Source of the DNA: Haloglomus irregulare
Lineage (GTDB): Archaea > Halobacteriota > Halobacteria > Halobacteriales > Haloarculaceae
DNA length: 64,000 nt
Assembly: GCF_007421925.1 (NCBI RefSeq)
Contig: NZ_QMDX01000012.1
Coordinates: 42,910 to 106,909 of the forward strand
Reading direction: 5' to 3'
Shown here: positions 33,912 to 43,094 of the stretch, piece by piece
Layout: each line of letters opens with the position of its first letter
Position numbering within the stretch: position 1 is the stretch's first letter
Position numbers and translations under genes: made by a program
Notes under the pieces: model-generated
Told to the model about the DNA's origin: nothing
What the model saw: only the letters and a program-made list of their open reading frames with translations
Database searches by the model: none

Positions 33912-35312
33912 ATGCGCATACACGTCGCGATCGTCGGCGCGTACGGGAGTGCCGGCGTTGCGGTAGCCGACCGGTTGGCCGGTGACTCCGACGTACGGGT
34001 GACGCTCGTGGATGACGGGCAGCCGGGCGGCGGGCTCTGCATCCTCCGCGGTTGTATGCCCTCGAAGGAGGTCCTGTCGGCCGCGGAGCATCGGTTCGCC
34101 GCTCGTCACGACGACCGGCTCTCGGGACCGCTTCCGGACGTCGACCTCGAGGCCACCGTCGAGCGAAAGAACGAGCACACCGAGAGCTTCGCCTCCCACC
34201 GTCGGGCGGCCGTCGAGCGGCTCGCGAAGCGGGAGAACGTCGAGTTCATTCAGGAGACGGCCCGGTTCCTCGACGACCGTCGACTGGCCGTCGGCGACCG
34301 GACGCTCGACCCGGATTACGTCGTCGTTGCCACCGGGTCGTCGGTCAACGTCCCCGACCTGCCGGGCATCGACGAGGTACCGGTGGAGACGAGTGCCGAC
34401 GTGCTGGACGCGACCGCGTTCGGCGGTTCGGGTGTCGTGATGGGCTTTGGCTACGTCGGGATGGAACTCGCACCGTATCTCAGCGAGGCCGCCGGGATGG
34501 ACCTCACGGTCATCGAACACGACGCCCGCCCGCTGGACGAGGCGGACGCTCCCTTCGGGGACGCCGTGATGGAGTACTACCGGGACGCGTTCGGCATCGA
34601 TATACGAACACACACACACGAGAAGCGGGTCGAACCGACCGAGGACGGCGGCGTCCGGCTGTACGTCGATGCGGACGGGACCCGGGAGGTCATCGAGGCC
34701 GACCAGCTGTTCGCGTTCACCGGCCGCCGCCCGACCCTCGGCCGGTTGGGGCTCGAGGAGACGGCACTCGACCCCGGGCCCGGCTGGGTCGAGGATACGA
34801 TGCAGGCGCGGGACGACCCCCGGGTGTTCGTCGCCGGCGACGCCAACGGCAAGGAGCCGATCCTCCACGTCGCGAAGGAGCAAGGCTTCCACACCGCCGA
34901 GAACATCAGGCGCCACCGCGACGGCGAGTCGCTTCGCGAGTACGAGAACGTCCACCATCACGTCGCCTTCTCCGGGCTCGGCGTCCTCCCCTTCGCCCGC
35001 GTCGGCCACTCCGCGACGACGGCCGATGACGCGGGGCTGGACCACGTCGTCGCCACGCGCGAGGCCGCCAGCGACGGCGTGTTCAGGACGAAGAACGTCC
35101 CCGAGGGACTGGCCCGCCTCGTCGTCGGGACCGACGGAACCGTCCTCGGCTATCAGGGCCTGCATTACCACGCCGACGCGATGGCCAAGACGATGCAGTT
35201 GGCCGTCGAGATGGAACTGGACGTCCGGGAGATCCCGGACCGGGCCTACCATCCGACGACACCCGAACTCCTCGACGGACTCGTTCGGGAAGGGGCCGCG
35301 GCGCTCGAGTGA
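33912..35312 (+). CDS. FAD-dependent pyridine nucleotide-disulfide oxidoreductase
   Basis: A 466-residue flavoprotein like dihydrolipoamide dehydrogenase or mercuric reductase. The FAD-binding N-terminus is VAIVGAYGSAG. The redox-active pair is in GLCILRGCMPSK (C-x4-C, about 40-51). A second dinucleotide fold starts GVVMGFGYVGMELA (about 177-190), and FVAGDAN follows near 310. The C-terminal interface domain ends with the active-site HPTTPE motif (about 440-446). So it should reduce a disulfide with NAD(P)H. The substrate is unknown: no lipoyl enzymes or mer genes are near. Confidence 0.9.
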   Translation: MRIHVAIVGAYGSAGVAVADRLAGDSDVRVTLVDDGQPGGGLCILRGCMPSKEVLSAAEHRFAARHDDRLSGPLPDVDLEATVERKNEHTESFASHRRAAVERLAKRENVEFIQETARFLDDRRLAVGDRTLDPDYVVVATGSSVNVPDLPGIDEVPVETSADVLDATAFGGSGVVMGFGYVGMELAPYLSEAAGMDLTVIEHDARPLDEADAPFGDAVMEYYRDAFGIDIRTHTHEKRVEPTEDGGVRLYVDADGTREVIEADQLFAFTGRRPTLGRLGLEETALDPGPGWVEDTMQARDDPRVFVAGDANGKEPILHVAKEQGFHTAENIRRHRDGESLREYENVHHHVAFSGLGVLPFARVGHSATTADDAGLDHVVATREAASDGVFRTKNVPEGLARLVVGTDGTVLGYQGLHYHADAMAKTMQLAVEMELDVREIPDRAYHPTTPELLDGLVREGAAALE

Positions 35313-35369
35313 CCGGTACCGGCGTGCCGCGAGCGAGGGCTTGATAACGATTGACAGACAAGCCGGCGC

Positions 35370-35480
35370 ATGGACGATAGTACGGGACGCGACGACAACG
35401 TCTGCGAAGCCTGTGAGCGGACCTTCGAATCGGCGGCGGAACTGGAACGGCACGTCCACGAGGTCGGACTCGTCGACTAG
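35370..35480 (+). CDS. 36-residue C2H2-type zinc-finger microprotein
   Basis: A 37-codon frame encodes a tiny protein with one zinc finger: Cys12, Cys15, Phe19, Leu25, His28, His30 (CEACERTFES, then ERHVHEVGLVD). The phenylalanine and leucine sit where a classical C2H2 finger has its core. The histidine spacing is H-x-H, shorter than the eukaryotic H-x3-5-H. Similar small zinc-finger proteins are known in haloarchaea. An ATTGAC/TTGATAACG stretch precedes it. It follows the FAD reductase by 57 bases. Confidence 0.75.
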   Translation: MDDSTGRDDNVCEACERTFESAAELERHVHEVGLVD

Positions 35481-35635
35481 AGCGGGTCGCACGGTCGAAC
35501 CGTGAGTCCGGTCCGGGAACGTCCACGGTCGGCCCCGCCGTACCGGAAGGTGGGCCGTGTCGGGCACCCGAGGGAACGCGCTGCCCTCGGCGGCGACCCT
35601 GCCGGAACCGGCGGAGCAGGTTCGCTCGCGCGCGG

Positions 35636-35642
35636 ATTTTAT
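35636..35642 (+). promoter_or_regulatory. TATA box before the ABM-like gene
   Basis: ATTTTAT at 27-33 bases before the ATG at 35669, in a GC-rich setting, is a good archaeal TATA box. Confidence 0.6.
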
Positions 35643-35668
35643 CCGGCTGTCGCCCGTCGATACGAGCG

Positions 35669-35974
35669 ATGCCCGAGTCCAATCACGCGCTGCAGGCGAC
35701 GCTGCAAGCGAAGCCCGAGAAGGTCGACGAGGTCGCCGAGTTCCTCGAGTCCGCACTCCCGCTCGCCGAGGAGGAGGCGTACACGACGACGTGGTTCGCA
35801 CTCCGCCTCGACGAGACCACGTTCGGCATCTTCGACACCTTCGCCGACGAGGACGGCCCGGAGAAGCACCTCAACGACGAGATCGCGACACAACTGATGG
35901 AGCGCGCCGACGACCTGCTCGTCGAGGACCCGGAGATCGAGGAGATCGAGGTCCTCGCCGCGAAGCATTCGTAG
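35669..35974 (+). CDS. Antibiotic biosynthesis monooxygenase-like (ABM) protein
   Basis: A 101-residue protein with the dimeric alpha/beta barrel pattern of ABM/quinol monooxygenase-type proteins: LQATLQAKPEKVDEVAEFLES, then TTTWFALRLDETTFGIFDTFADEDGPEKHLND (about 38-69) and a helix to the end. These usually act as small dimers that oxidise or bind aromatic or quinone compounds; the exact role is unknown. The 280 bases after it hold no gene, only GC-rich inverted repeats. Confidence 0.85.
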   Translation: MPESNHALQATLQAKPEKVDEVAEFLESALPLAEEEAYTTTWFALRLDETTFGIFDTFADEDGPEKHLNDEIATQLMERADDLLVEDPEIEEIEVLAAKHS

Positions 35975-36255
35975 ACGCCGGGCGTTCCGATAACTCACCC
36001 GAGCCGCCCACTGTTCACTACCCGTTCGTATTACCCGGGAATCCGCATAGTATCCCGACAATCCGAACGCTGCGAGGGGGGTCGCACAGTACACGTCTAC
36101 GCTCCGCGCGAGCGGAGCGAGCTTTTGAGGCGTTTCCGCGCCGAGTGGACTGCCGGCTCCGCCGGCGGCCGACTGGCTGACGGCGAGGCCGCCGACCGGT
36201 TCCGACGGCGGCGCCCAGGGCGCCGCGGGGAGGTCCGGGGCCGAAAGAAGCTTCT

Positions 36256-37323
36256 TCAGAACGAGTTACACACCGGGATCCCGACCGTGTCGTAGTCGCC
36301 CATGGAGGCGATGGTGCCGGGCACCTCCTCCAGCGAGATGGTCTCGGAGACGATGGCGCCGGGGTCGATCTTGCCGTGGTCCATCATCCGGAAGATCTCG
36401 TCGTACTCGTGGGCGGGCATCCCGTAGGAGCCGATGAACTCGCGTTCGTCGGTGACGATGTTGTCGACGGGGATGGAGACCTCGCCCTCCTCCTCGGAGG
36501 TGGTGAGGCCGATCTGGAGGTGCTGGCCGCCCTTCCCGAGCGAGTTGACGGAGTTGCGGCAGGTCTGGGCGATACCCAGCGCGTCGACGGAGACCTCGGC
36601 GCCGCGGCTCTTGGGTGTCTTCTTCTTGACCGCCTGCGGGACGTCCTGCACGTCGTCGACCTTGATCGTCTCGTCGGCACCGAGTTCCTCGGCCTTGTCG
36701 AGGGCTTCCTGGTTGAGGTCGACGCCGATGACGTTCGCGCCGAGCGCGTCGGCGGTGTGGACCGCCGAAAGGCCGACGCCGCCGCAGCCGTGGACGGCGA
36801 CCCAGTCGCCGGGGTCGACGTCGACGCGGTGGGCGACGCCGTGGAAGGCGGTCGCGAAGCGGCAGCCCAGCCCGGCGACGTCGACGGAGTCGACGCCCTC
36901 GGGCAGTTTGATGAGGTTGGTGTCGGCCGCCCGGACGGGGTACTCCTCGGCGAAGGCGCCGGTGGAGAAGTTGACGAACCCCATCGGGATGGAGCGCTCA
37001 CAGCGGTTCTGGTGGCCCTCCTTGCAGTGGACGCAGGAGCCGTCGGCGAGATTGAACGGGTTGGTGACGCGGTCCCCCTCGCGGAAGTTCTCGACCTCGT
37101 CACCGGTCTCGGCCACGACGCCGACGGGTTCGTGGCCGAACACGAGTCCCTCGGTCATCATCATCCCGATCCACGACCAGTCCCCCTGCCAGGCGTGCCA
37201 GTCCGAGCGGCAGACCCCACAGGCCTCCGTCTCGATGACGACGCCGTCCGGGGGGCAGTCCGGCCGGTCGACCTCCTCGACCTCCATCGGCTCCTCCGGT
37301 CCCTGGAATACTACGGCTCTCAT
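36256..37323 (-). CDS. Zinc-dependent alcohol dehydrogenase (MDR family)
   Basis: A 355-residue medium-chain dehydrogenase. Catalytic zinc ligands are Cys in CGVCRSD (about 35), His/Glu in GHEPVG (about 63-64), and a Cys in GLGCRFATA (about 153). The NAD(P) motif is HGCGGVGLSAV (about 175-185). The structural-zinc lobe has only three of four usual cysteines (GSCVHCKEGHQNRC, with Asp where the first Cys is expected). The start Met at 37323 gives the usual RAVVF opening; a Met at 37344 is also in frame. Substrate unknown. Confidence 0.9.
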   Translation of the reverse strand: MRAVVFQGPEEPMEVEEVDRPDCPPDGVVIETEACGVCRSDWHAWQGDWSWIGMMMTEGLVFGHEPVGVVAETGDEVENFREGDRVTNPFNLADGSCVHCKEGHQNRCERSIPMGFVNFSTGAFAEEYPVRAADTNLIKLPEGVDSVDVAGLGCRFATAFHGVAHRVDVDPGDWVAVHGCGGVGLSAVHTADALGANVIGVDLNQEALDKAEELGADETIKVDDVQDVPQAVKKKTPKSRGAEVSVDALGIAQTCRNSVNSLGKGGQHLQIGLTTSEEEGEVSIPVDNIVTDEREFIGSYGMPAHEYDEIFRMMDHGKIDPGAIVSETISLEEVPGTIASMGDYDTVGIPVCNSF

Positions 37324-37350
37324 TGCGTGCACGGCAGACGACATACGTCA

Positions 37351-37357
37351 TAATAAA
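37351..37357 (-). promoter_or_regulatory. TATA box for the alcohol dehydrogenase
   Basis: On the minus strand TTTATTA lies 28-34 bases before the ATG at 37323. It is the strongest AT-rich box in this divergent gap. Confidence 0.6.
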
Positions 37358-37501
37358 TGATTGGCACCTGTTGGCAGGCGGGGTTTTACCTGGGTCGGCG
37401 GCGTGGCAGGGCTGGGGGTCGTGGCGCGTCCCCGCGCTCCGCGGCGGGAGGGGTCGCGATTATGCAGGAAAGTTAAACGCCGGGGCGCCGAACCGGAGGG
37501 T

Positions 37502-37792
37502 ATGAGCGATGACGACGGCGGCCGGAAGAACCTCCGCATGCCGGACGAGGACGAGGTGTTCGCGGTCGTCACGGAGATGCTCGGCGCGAATCGGGTCACG
37601 GTCAGGTGTATGGACGGCACGGAGCGGACAGCCCGCATCCCGGGCCGGATGCAGAAGCGCATCTGGATCCGCGAGGACGACGTGGTCCTCGTCGAGCCGT
37701 GGGACTGGCAGGACGAGAAGGGTGACATCACCTGGCGGTACGAGAAGCAGGACGCCGACCAGCTCCGGGAAGAGGGGCATATCTCGGCCTGA
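37502..37792 (+). CDS. eif1A: Translation initiation factor aIF-1A
   Basis: A 96-residue S1/OB-fold protein, the archaeal counterpart of eIF1A, which with aIF1 helps scanning and start-site selection on the small ribosomal subunit. It begins with a short basic/acidic tail, then [26 protein letters not shown], and [16 protein letters not shown], the core strands. Length fits the family. It overlaps the Rio1 start by 1 base (TGATG), forming the aIF1A-Rio1 operon seen in many archaea. The leader has an AGTTAAACG TATA-like box near 37464. Confidence 0.96.
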   Translation: MSDDDGGRKNLRMPDEDEVFAVVTEMLGANRVTVRCMDGTERTARIPGRMQKRIWIREDDVVLVEPWDWQDEKGDITWRYEKQDADQLREEGHISA

Positions 37793-38727
37793 TGTCGGAC
37801 CGAGACGTCACCGGTGAGCTGCTCGAACCGGCCGAGTCCGACGGGTTCGGCGACGAGTGGGAGGAACTGGATGTCTCGGACACCGAGGCCGACCGCATCG
37901 CCCGGCGGCGCGACCGCGAGTTCCTCGAGTTCCGCAAGCGCATCAAGGACGCCGACCAGTTCAAGGTTGAGGCGTCGGTGTTCGACGATGCCACCCTGGG
38001 CGCGCTGTACAAACTCGTCCAAGACGGCTACATCGACGCGTTCGGCGGCCCGCTCTCGACCGGGAAGGAGGCCAACGTCTACCTCGCGGCCGCCCCGGAC
38101 ACCGAGGTCGCGGTGAAGATCTACCGCATCAACGCCTCCGACTTCCGCTCGATGCGTGACTATCTCGAGGGCGACCCCCGCTTCGAGGGCATCGGCTCGG
38201 ACAAGAAGAAGGTCGTCACCGCGTGGACGAAGAAGGAGTACGCCAACCTCAAGCGCGCCATCGCGGCCGGGGTCCGGGTCCCCGAGCCGGTCGCCGTGCA
38301 GCGGAACGTCCTCGTGATGGAGTTCCTCGGCACCGACGGCCGGCGGGCCCACCGCCTCAACGAGGTGGACGTGGAGAACCCGGAGACCGCCTACGAGGTG
38401 GTCCGGGAGTACACCCGTCGGCTCTACGACGCCGGCCTCGTCCACGGGGACCTCTCGGAGTACAACATCGTCGTCCACGAGGGGGAACTGGCGCTGCTGG
38501 ACCTCGGCCAGGCGGTCACGGTGCATCACCCCCACGCCACCGAGTTCTTAGAGCGGGACTGCCGGAACGTGGCGAACTTCTTCGCCCGGACCGGCGCCGA
38601 CACCGACGCCGATGCGCTCTTCGACGACGTCACCCGTGCCCGCGACGGCGACGAGGCACCGGAGGACGCCCCCGCCGTCCCCGGCTCCGAGGCGGACGTC
38701 GCGGACGAGAGGGCCGACCCGTCGTGA
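37792..38727 (+). CDS. rio1: Serine protein kinase Rio1
   Basis: A 311-residue atypical kinase. It contains the glycine-rich loop STGKEANVYLAA (about 89-100), the ATP lysine in VAVKIYRI, the hinge VMEFLG, the catalytic loop VHGDLSEYNIVVH (about 218-230) and the metal-binding DLGQAV (about 236-241). Rio1 acts in late maturation of the 30S/40S subunit and is also tied to cell-cycle regulation. Its 3' end overlaps the GNAT gene by 4 bases (GTGA). About 35 acidic residues are added at the C terminus. Confidence 0.95.
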   Translation: MSDRDVTGELLEPAESDGFGDEWEELDVSDTEADRIARRRDREFLEFRKRIKDADQFKVEASVFDDATLGALYKLVQDGYIDAFGGPLSTGKEANVYLAAAPDTEVAVKIYRINASDFRSMRDYLEGDPRFEGIGSDKKKVVTAWTKKEYANLKRAIAAGVRVPEPVAVQRNVLVMEFLGTDGRRAHRLNEVDVENPETAYEVVREYTRRLYDAGLVHGDLSEYNIVVHEGELALLDLGQAVTVHHPHATEFLERDCRNVANFFARTGADTDADALFDDVTRARDGDEAPEDAPAVPGSEADVADERADPS

Positions 38728-39260
38728 GGCTCCGCGAGGCCACGCCCGACGACGCGGATGCCGTCGCCGCGGTCGCTGCGGACGCGTGGTGGGCGGCCTG
38801 CTCGGCCGCGCTGTCGGCCGAGGCCGTCCGGACCGCGCTGGCGGACCTCTACGACGAGGCGTTCCTCGGCGAGGTCGCCGCCGAGGCGGCCGACCAGCCG
38901 GACTTCCGGTTCCTCGTTGCCGTGGAGACGGAGGCCGGCGGTGAGAGCCCGGGGGACGGCGAGACGGTCGTCGGCTTCGCCAGCGCGGCGCGCGAGTGGG
39001 CCGACGAGGTCGAGCTGTTCACGCTGTACGTCGACCCCGACCGGTGGGGCGAGGGGGTCGGGAGCGAGCTGCTGGCGGCGCTCGAGGCGTGGGCGGCCGA
39101 CCGCGGTGCCGAGCGGATGGTCTGCTCGGCGCTCGCGGACAACGCTGTCGCCGTCGGCTTCCTCGAATCGCGGGGGTTCGAGCGGACCCGCGAGGTCGAG
39201 GCGGCGGTCGGCGGCGAGACGACGGCCGAGTACGAGTTCGAGAAGTCCCTCGACGGCTGA
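38724..39260 (+). CDS. GNAT N-acetyltransferase
   Basis: A 178-residue GNAT domain. Start RLREATPDDADAVAAV is the typical first strand and helix. The acetyl-CoA site is VDPDRWGEGVGSELLAALEAWA (about 108-129; the R/Q-x-x-G-x-G/A loop is WGEGVG), followed by GFLESRGFERTREVE. It starts with GTG inside the Rio1 stop region, so the aIF1A-Rio1-GNAT order is an operon. Its target (protein N-terminus, lysine or small molecule) is unknown. Confidence 0.87.
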   Translation: MRLREATPDDADAVAAVAADAWWAACSAALSAEAVRTALADLYDEAFLGEVAAEAADQPDFRFLVAVETEAGGESPGDGETVVGFASAAREWADEVELFTLYVDPDRWGEGVGSELLAALEAWAADRGAERMVCSALADNAVAVGFLESRGFERTREVEAAVGGETTAEYEFEKSLDG

Positions 39261-39268
39261 GGCCGGCG

Positions 39269-39793
39269 CTACTCGCGGGGGTTGTTCTCGTCCAGGCTCG
39301 CGAGGATCTCCGGGTCCGTTCGGAACTTCAGCACGTTGTGGATGACGGAGTTGCGGATGTTCTCGACGACGGGCCCGTGCGTCTTGTAGAACTCGTGGAT
39401 CCACTTGGACTCGGCCTGCCGGGAGGCGAACATCATCACCGACTTCCACTGGTACTCCCCGTCGGAGAGGAAGTAGAACAGCGTGTTCGGCGAGTCGCGG
39501 ATGTACTCCATGGCGTCGCGCCAGCCGTCGTCGAAGTTCTCCGGGTTGAGCTTGAACTCGAACAGCCCGAAAATGAAGTACTCCTCGTTGGGGATGACGG
39601 CCTCGCGGAAGACGCCGTGCTCGCGCATCCCCCGGATGGACTCGCTGACCGTGACGTGCGAGACGTCGATGTCGTACTTCTCCTCCAGGATGCGGGCCAG
39701 GTCCCGCGAGGAGAGCTGTGGGTCGCGCGACAGCTCGCGGAGGACGTACACGTCCCGGGGCTTGAACTCCCAGTCGGGGGCGTCACCTGTCAT
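39269..39793 (-). CDS. Winged-helix regulator of Lrp/MarR type
   Basis: A 174-residue protein. The N-terminal winged helix (about 8-65) reads KPRDVYVLRELSRDPQLSSRDL, ARILEEKYDIDVSHVTVSESI. The second part (about 70-170) is an alpha/beta domain (FGLFEFKLNPENFDDGWRDAMEYIRDSPNTLFYFL), a likely ligand-sensing or dimerisation region. The family is haloarchaeal; the ligand is unknown. A further in-frame Met at 39835 adds 14 atypical residues. Confidence 0.82.
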   Translation of the reverse strand: MTGDAPDWEFKPRDVYVLRELSRDPQLSSRDLARILEEKYDIDVSHVTVSESIRGMREHGVFREAVIPNEEYFIFGLFEFKLNPENFDDGWRDAMEYIRDSPNTLFYFLSDGEYQWKSVMMFASRQAESKWIHEFYKTHGPVVENIRNSVIHNVLKFRTDPEILASLDENNPRE

Positions 39794-39862
39794 GTATAGG
39801 GCCTCACATTGCGGGTACCTGCCTCTTTCGGACACACAGCCGGGGGGCGGGTCGTCACGGGC

Positions 39863-40726
39863 TCAGACACCGAGGAACGCGGCCAGTTCCCGTCGGTACT
39901 CGGCGGCGGCGTCCTCGGGCACCCAGTGGTAGGCGTCCGAGAGCCGAACGACCTCGCCGCCGACGTCGTCGGCCAGCCGCTCGCCGTACTCGACGGGCTG
40001 CATGACGTCGTCCTCGGCCCAGAGGCAGAGGAGCTGGGCCTCGATGTCCCCGTAGGGGATCTCCATCGTGTGGTTGGTGTTGGTCGAGACGGCCGCCCGG
40101 GCGAGGGCGCGCTGGCCGTCCTCGCGGAGCCACGGCGCCTTCATCCCCTCGACGAACCCGGGGTCGGCCTCGCCGTAGGCGCCCTCGGCGAAGGCGAAGT
40201 CGAGCTTGCCGACGAACTCCTCGCGGTCCATCCCCTCGGTGCGGGGGAGGCCGAAGCTCGAGATGAACTCGACGGGGAAGGAGTCGTAGCAGACGAGGTT
40301 CGAGGCGACGAACCGCTCGACGCGGCCGGGCTGGTGGGCGGCGAGTCGCAGCGCGGCCCCGCCGCCGATGTCGTGCGCGACGACGCTGAACGACTCCACG
40401 CCCAGGTCCGCGAGCAGTCCGTCGAGGGCCTGCTCCTGGGCGCGGATGGAGCGGTCGAACCCCTCACGGGCCGAGGAGTTGCCGTAGCCGACCAGATCCG
40501 GGACGACCACGCGGAACTCGTCCTCGAAGGCGGGCGCCACGCGCCGCCAGAGGTAGCCCCACGTCGGGATGCCGTGGACGAACACGAGCGTATCCCGGGG
40601 CTCCTCGCGGTCGGTCGGGCCGGCGTCGCGGTACGCCATCCTGACGCTGTGGCCGTCCACGGTCACGGTCGTCGCCGCCTGCTCGTCACTCCACGTCTCG
40701 TGGTCGATGGGGTCCGCGGCTCGCAT
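39863..40726 (-). CDS. Alpha/beta hydrolase (haloalkane dehalogenase-like)
   Basis: A 287-residue hydrolase of the dehalogenase subgroup. The oxyanion loop is FVHGIPTWGYLWR (about 48-60). The nucleophile elbow is VVAHDIGGGAAL (about 112-124): it has an aspartate rather than serine, as in haloalkane and fluoroacetate dehalogenases. The acid region is LLCLWAEDDVMQPV, and the catalytic histidine lies in LSDAYHWVPED (about 264-274). It may dehalogenate or hydrolyse epoxides; the substrate is not known. The start at 40726 is preferred to 40825. Confidence 0.87.
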   Translation of the reverse strand: MRAADPIDHETWSDEQAATTVTVDGHSVRMAYRDAGPTDREEPRDTLVFVHGIPTWGYLWRRVAPAFEDEFRVVVPDLVGYGNSSAREGFDRSIRAQEQALDGLLADLGVESFSVVAHDIGGGAALRLAAHQPGRVERFVASNLVCYDSFPVEFISSFGLPRTEGMDREEFVGKLDFAFAEGAYGEADPGFVEGMKAPWLREDGQRALARAAVSTNTNHTMEIPYGDIEAQLLCLWAEDDVMQPVEYGERLADDVGGEVVRLSDAYHWVPEDAAAEYRRELAAFLGV

Positions 40727-40843
40727 ATCGGGGCCGCGGCCGCCGGGGGTATGTATCCACCGGCATTGGCCGGGCGGCGGCTGCGAGCGGCCCGGGCGAG
40801 GCGTTTCCGTGACTTTTTCACACACGGGCGAAACCCGACGGAC

Positions 40844-41047
40844 ATGGAAATCGAGGAAGCGCAGGAGTCACTCGGCGAGGTCGGACGGAAGGGCGCGCTG
40901 GCGCTCGTGCTGGGACTGCTCGTGGTCGCCCGGGAGAACAAGGTCGCCGCCGTCGGCGTCGCGCTGGTGGCCGTCGGGATGGGGATGGTCGCCCGCGGCC
41001 TCGTCGAATCCGCGATGGAGGAGATGGGCATGGGCGGGATGCTCTGA
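40844..41047 (+). CDS. Small membrane protein (DUF7470-like)
   Basis: A 67-residue protein with one or two hydrophobic stretches (GALALVLGLLVVARE, VAAVGVALVAVGMGMVARGLV) and a methionine-rich tail. It resembles a haloarchaeal short membrane family that I recall as DUF7470, an unsure name. Function is unknown. It is divergent from the dehalogenase gene. Confidence 0.7.
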   Translation: MEIEEAQESLGEVGRKGALALVLGLLVVARENKVAAVGVALVAVGMGMVARGLVESAMEEMGMGGML

Positions 41048-41111
41048 GTCCGGCACCGAACCCTCGTCGGGACCGACACTGCCACGACGCGACCCGTGAC
41101 CGGCGCGGCCG

Positions 41112-43094
41112 TCAGTCGCTCTCCGAGGGCCGGTCGGCCCGGTGCTCGCTGATGATCTGGTCGACCATCTCCGCGTTCTGGTCCCTCCGCCGGTCGTCCG
41201 CACGGCGCTCCCAGTCCTCGATGACCGCCTCGATCTCGCGCTCGCGCGCCACCGCGAGCTCGTCCACCTCCTGTATCGTCACCCCGTCGGCCGGGCCCTC
41301 GGGGATCTCGTGCTCGAACAGCACCCGGTCGGCCTGCTCGGAGAGGTTGCCGTGGCGGAGCACGACCCTGGGCTCGACCTCGGCGAGCAGCTCGGCGGTG
41401 CGCCGGCCGGCACCGGAGGCGTCGCGCAGGAGGATGACGTCGTCCTCCGCGAGGCCGAACCGTTCCTGGGCGTCCTCGATTGCGGTCGTGGTGAACTGTT
41501 CGACGGGCTTGACGGGGACCAGCCCGGACTGCTCGTCGGCCACGTCGGCGAAATCGGAGTGGTCGAGCCGCCAGAGCGCCTTCAGCCGCTCCAGCTTGTC
41601 CTCCAGCTCGTCGACGGCCTCGCGCTCCTCCGTGAGTTCGCGTTCGAGACGGTCGTTCTCGCGCTGGAGGCGGGCGACCTCGCGGCGCTCGCGCGCCTCC
41701 TGGCGCTCCTCGCGGCGGGCCTCGCTCAGCTCCTCCTCGTACTCCGCGATGCGCTCGTCCTTGCGCTGGACGGTGTCGCGGAGCTCCTCGACGTGGTCCT
41801 CCAGCCGGTCGACGCGTGCCTCCAGCCGCTTGATCTCCTTCTCCTCGGCGGTCAGCTCCCGGGGGTCGTGGCTGGTGGACTCGTCGTCCCCCTCCGGGTC
41901 GTCCGTCAGGTCCGTGATGACGGCCTCGACGGACTCCTCGTCGGCGACGACGCGCTTGGTGACCTCGCCGCGGTCGAAGCCCGCGGGAATCTTCCGGGCG
42001 ATGCGCTCGAACTGGTCCTCGTGGCCGTCGAACGCGTGAAGCGCGGCCGCCATCGCGTCGCGCTCGTGGTCGTTGTCGTAGGCCTCCTCGCGGGTCCGGT
42101 GCTGCTTGCTGTCGACCGGCAGGTCCGTCTCGGGAACCCAGCCGGCGGCGTCGAACGACCGGCGGATCTTCTCGACGGTCTCTGGCATCGGCGTCACGTC
42201 CGCCGCCACGAGGACCGGCCGGCCGCGGTCGATGATCCACTCGATGACGTCGGCCGTGTCGGCCGTGCGGGTCGACAGCGTCTCCAGTACCTCGCCGTCC
42301 AGGCCGACCACGGCGACGGCGGTCGTCGTCCCGGGGTCGATACCGACGAGGACGTGGTCGCGGCGCTGGACCAGCGGCGCGTACTCGATGCCGTCCTTGC
42401 GCTCGCGGTCGATCTCGATGCGGGTGTCGCCGGCCCGTTCCCGGGAGACCGGGAGCTCCGCGGGCGTCGCCTCGACGTGGAACAGCGCCCGTGAGTAGCC
42501 GCCGTACTTCTCGGTCACCTCCTGGTCGTAGTCGAGGCCGGCCTCGTCAAGCTGGCGCTCCACGTCCCTGGTCTTCGTCTTCACGCTGCCGTGGATGCGG
42601 CGGGTGAAGCGGTCCTCGGACCAGCCCCCGCCACCGCCGGTCGAGCGCCCTCGGGCGATCTTCACGGTCGTGCGGTCGGCGAACGCGGTAACCGCCTGGC
42701 CGACGTTGCGCGCCGCCAGCCGGGCGGCGGCCTCGGCCTCCTTCATCGGCTTCTTCCCGTACGGCACCCCGTGCCGGCGCGCGACCCGCGAGAGCGGCTC
42801 GGGCTGCTCGGCGCCCGTCACCTGCACCAGCGTCGTCTCCGAGGGGAGCTCCCGGAGGAACCGCACCAGATCGTCCTTGTCCGTCGCGAGCTCGTAGGTG
42901 TTGTCCGTCGCGACGATGGCGGGCTCCTCCCGGTCGATGAGGCGCATCAGTTTCCGGTAGGAGACCACGTCCCGGTCGACGTTCTCCCCGTCGAACGCGA
43001 CGACGGCGTAGGAGGGCGACTCGCCGCGCACGTCGCCGCTCTGGATGTCGACCCCGAACACGACTGCGTCAAGGGCACTCGTTCGGGTGCTCAC
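41112..43094 (-). CDS. DUF460 RNase-H-fold coiled-coil protein
   Basis: A 660-residue archaeal protein. The N-terminal region starts VVFGVDIQSGD. At about 245-270 VLVGIDPGTTTAVAVVGLDG gives the RNase-H/actin-like fold seen in DUF460. Residues 440-540 form a strong acidic/basic coiled coil (about 90 residues of E/R heptads). The C-terminal segment (about 560-650) is a compact domain with EQFTTTAIEDAQERFGLAEDD. The GTG at 43094 is used; no ATG fits. DUF460 proteins are widespread in Archaea and not assigned; an RNA- or DNA-processing role is suggested by the fold. Confidence 0.88.
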   Translation of the reverse strand: MSTRTSALDAVVFGVDIQSGDVRGESPSYAVVAFDGENVDRDVVSYRKLMRLIDREEPAIVATDNTYELATDKDDLVRFLRELPSETTLVQVTGAEQPEPLSRVARRHGVPYGKKPMKEAEAAARLAARNVGQAVTAFADRTTVKIARGRSTGGGGGWSEDRFTRRIHGSVKTKTRDVERQLDEAGLDYDQEVTEKYGGYSRALFHVEATPAELPVSRERAGDTRIEIDRERKDGIEYAPLVQRRDHVLVGIDPGTTTAVAVVGLDGEVLETLSTRTADTADVIEWIIDRGRPVLVAADVTPMPETVEKIRRSFDAAGWVPETDLPVDSKQHRTREEAYDNDHERDAMAAALHAFDGHEDQFERIARKIPAGFDRGEVTKRVVADEESVEAVITDLTDDPEGDDESTSHDPRELTAEEKEIKRLEARVDRLEDHVEELRDTVQRKDERIAEYEEELSEARREERQEARERREVARLQRENDRLERELTEEREAVDELEDKLERLKALWRLDHSDFADVADEQSGLVPVKPVEQFTTTAIEDAQERFGLAEDDVILLRDASGAGRRTAELLAEVEPRVVLRHGNLSEQADRVLFEHEIPEGPADGVTIQEVDELAVAREREIEAVIEDWERRADDRRRDQNAEMVDQIISEHRADRPSESD

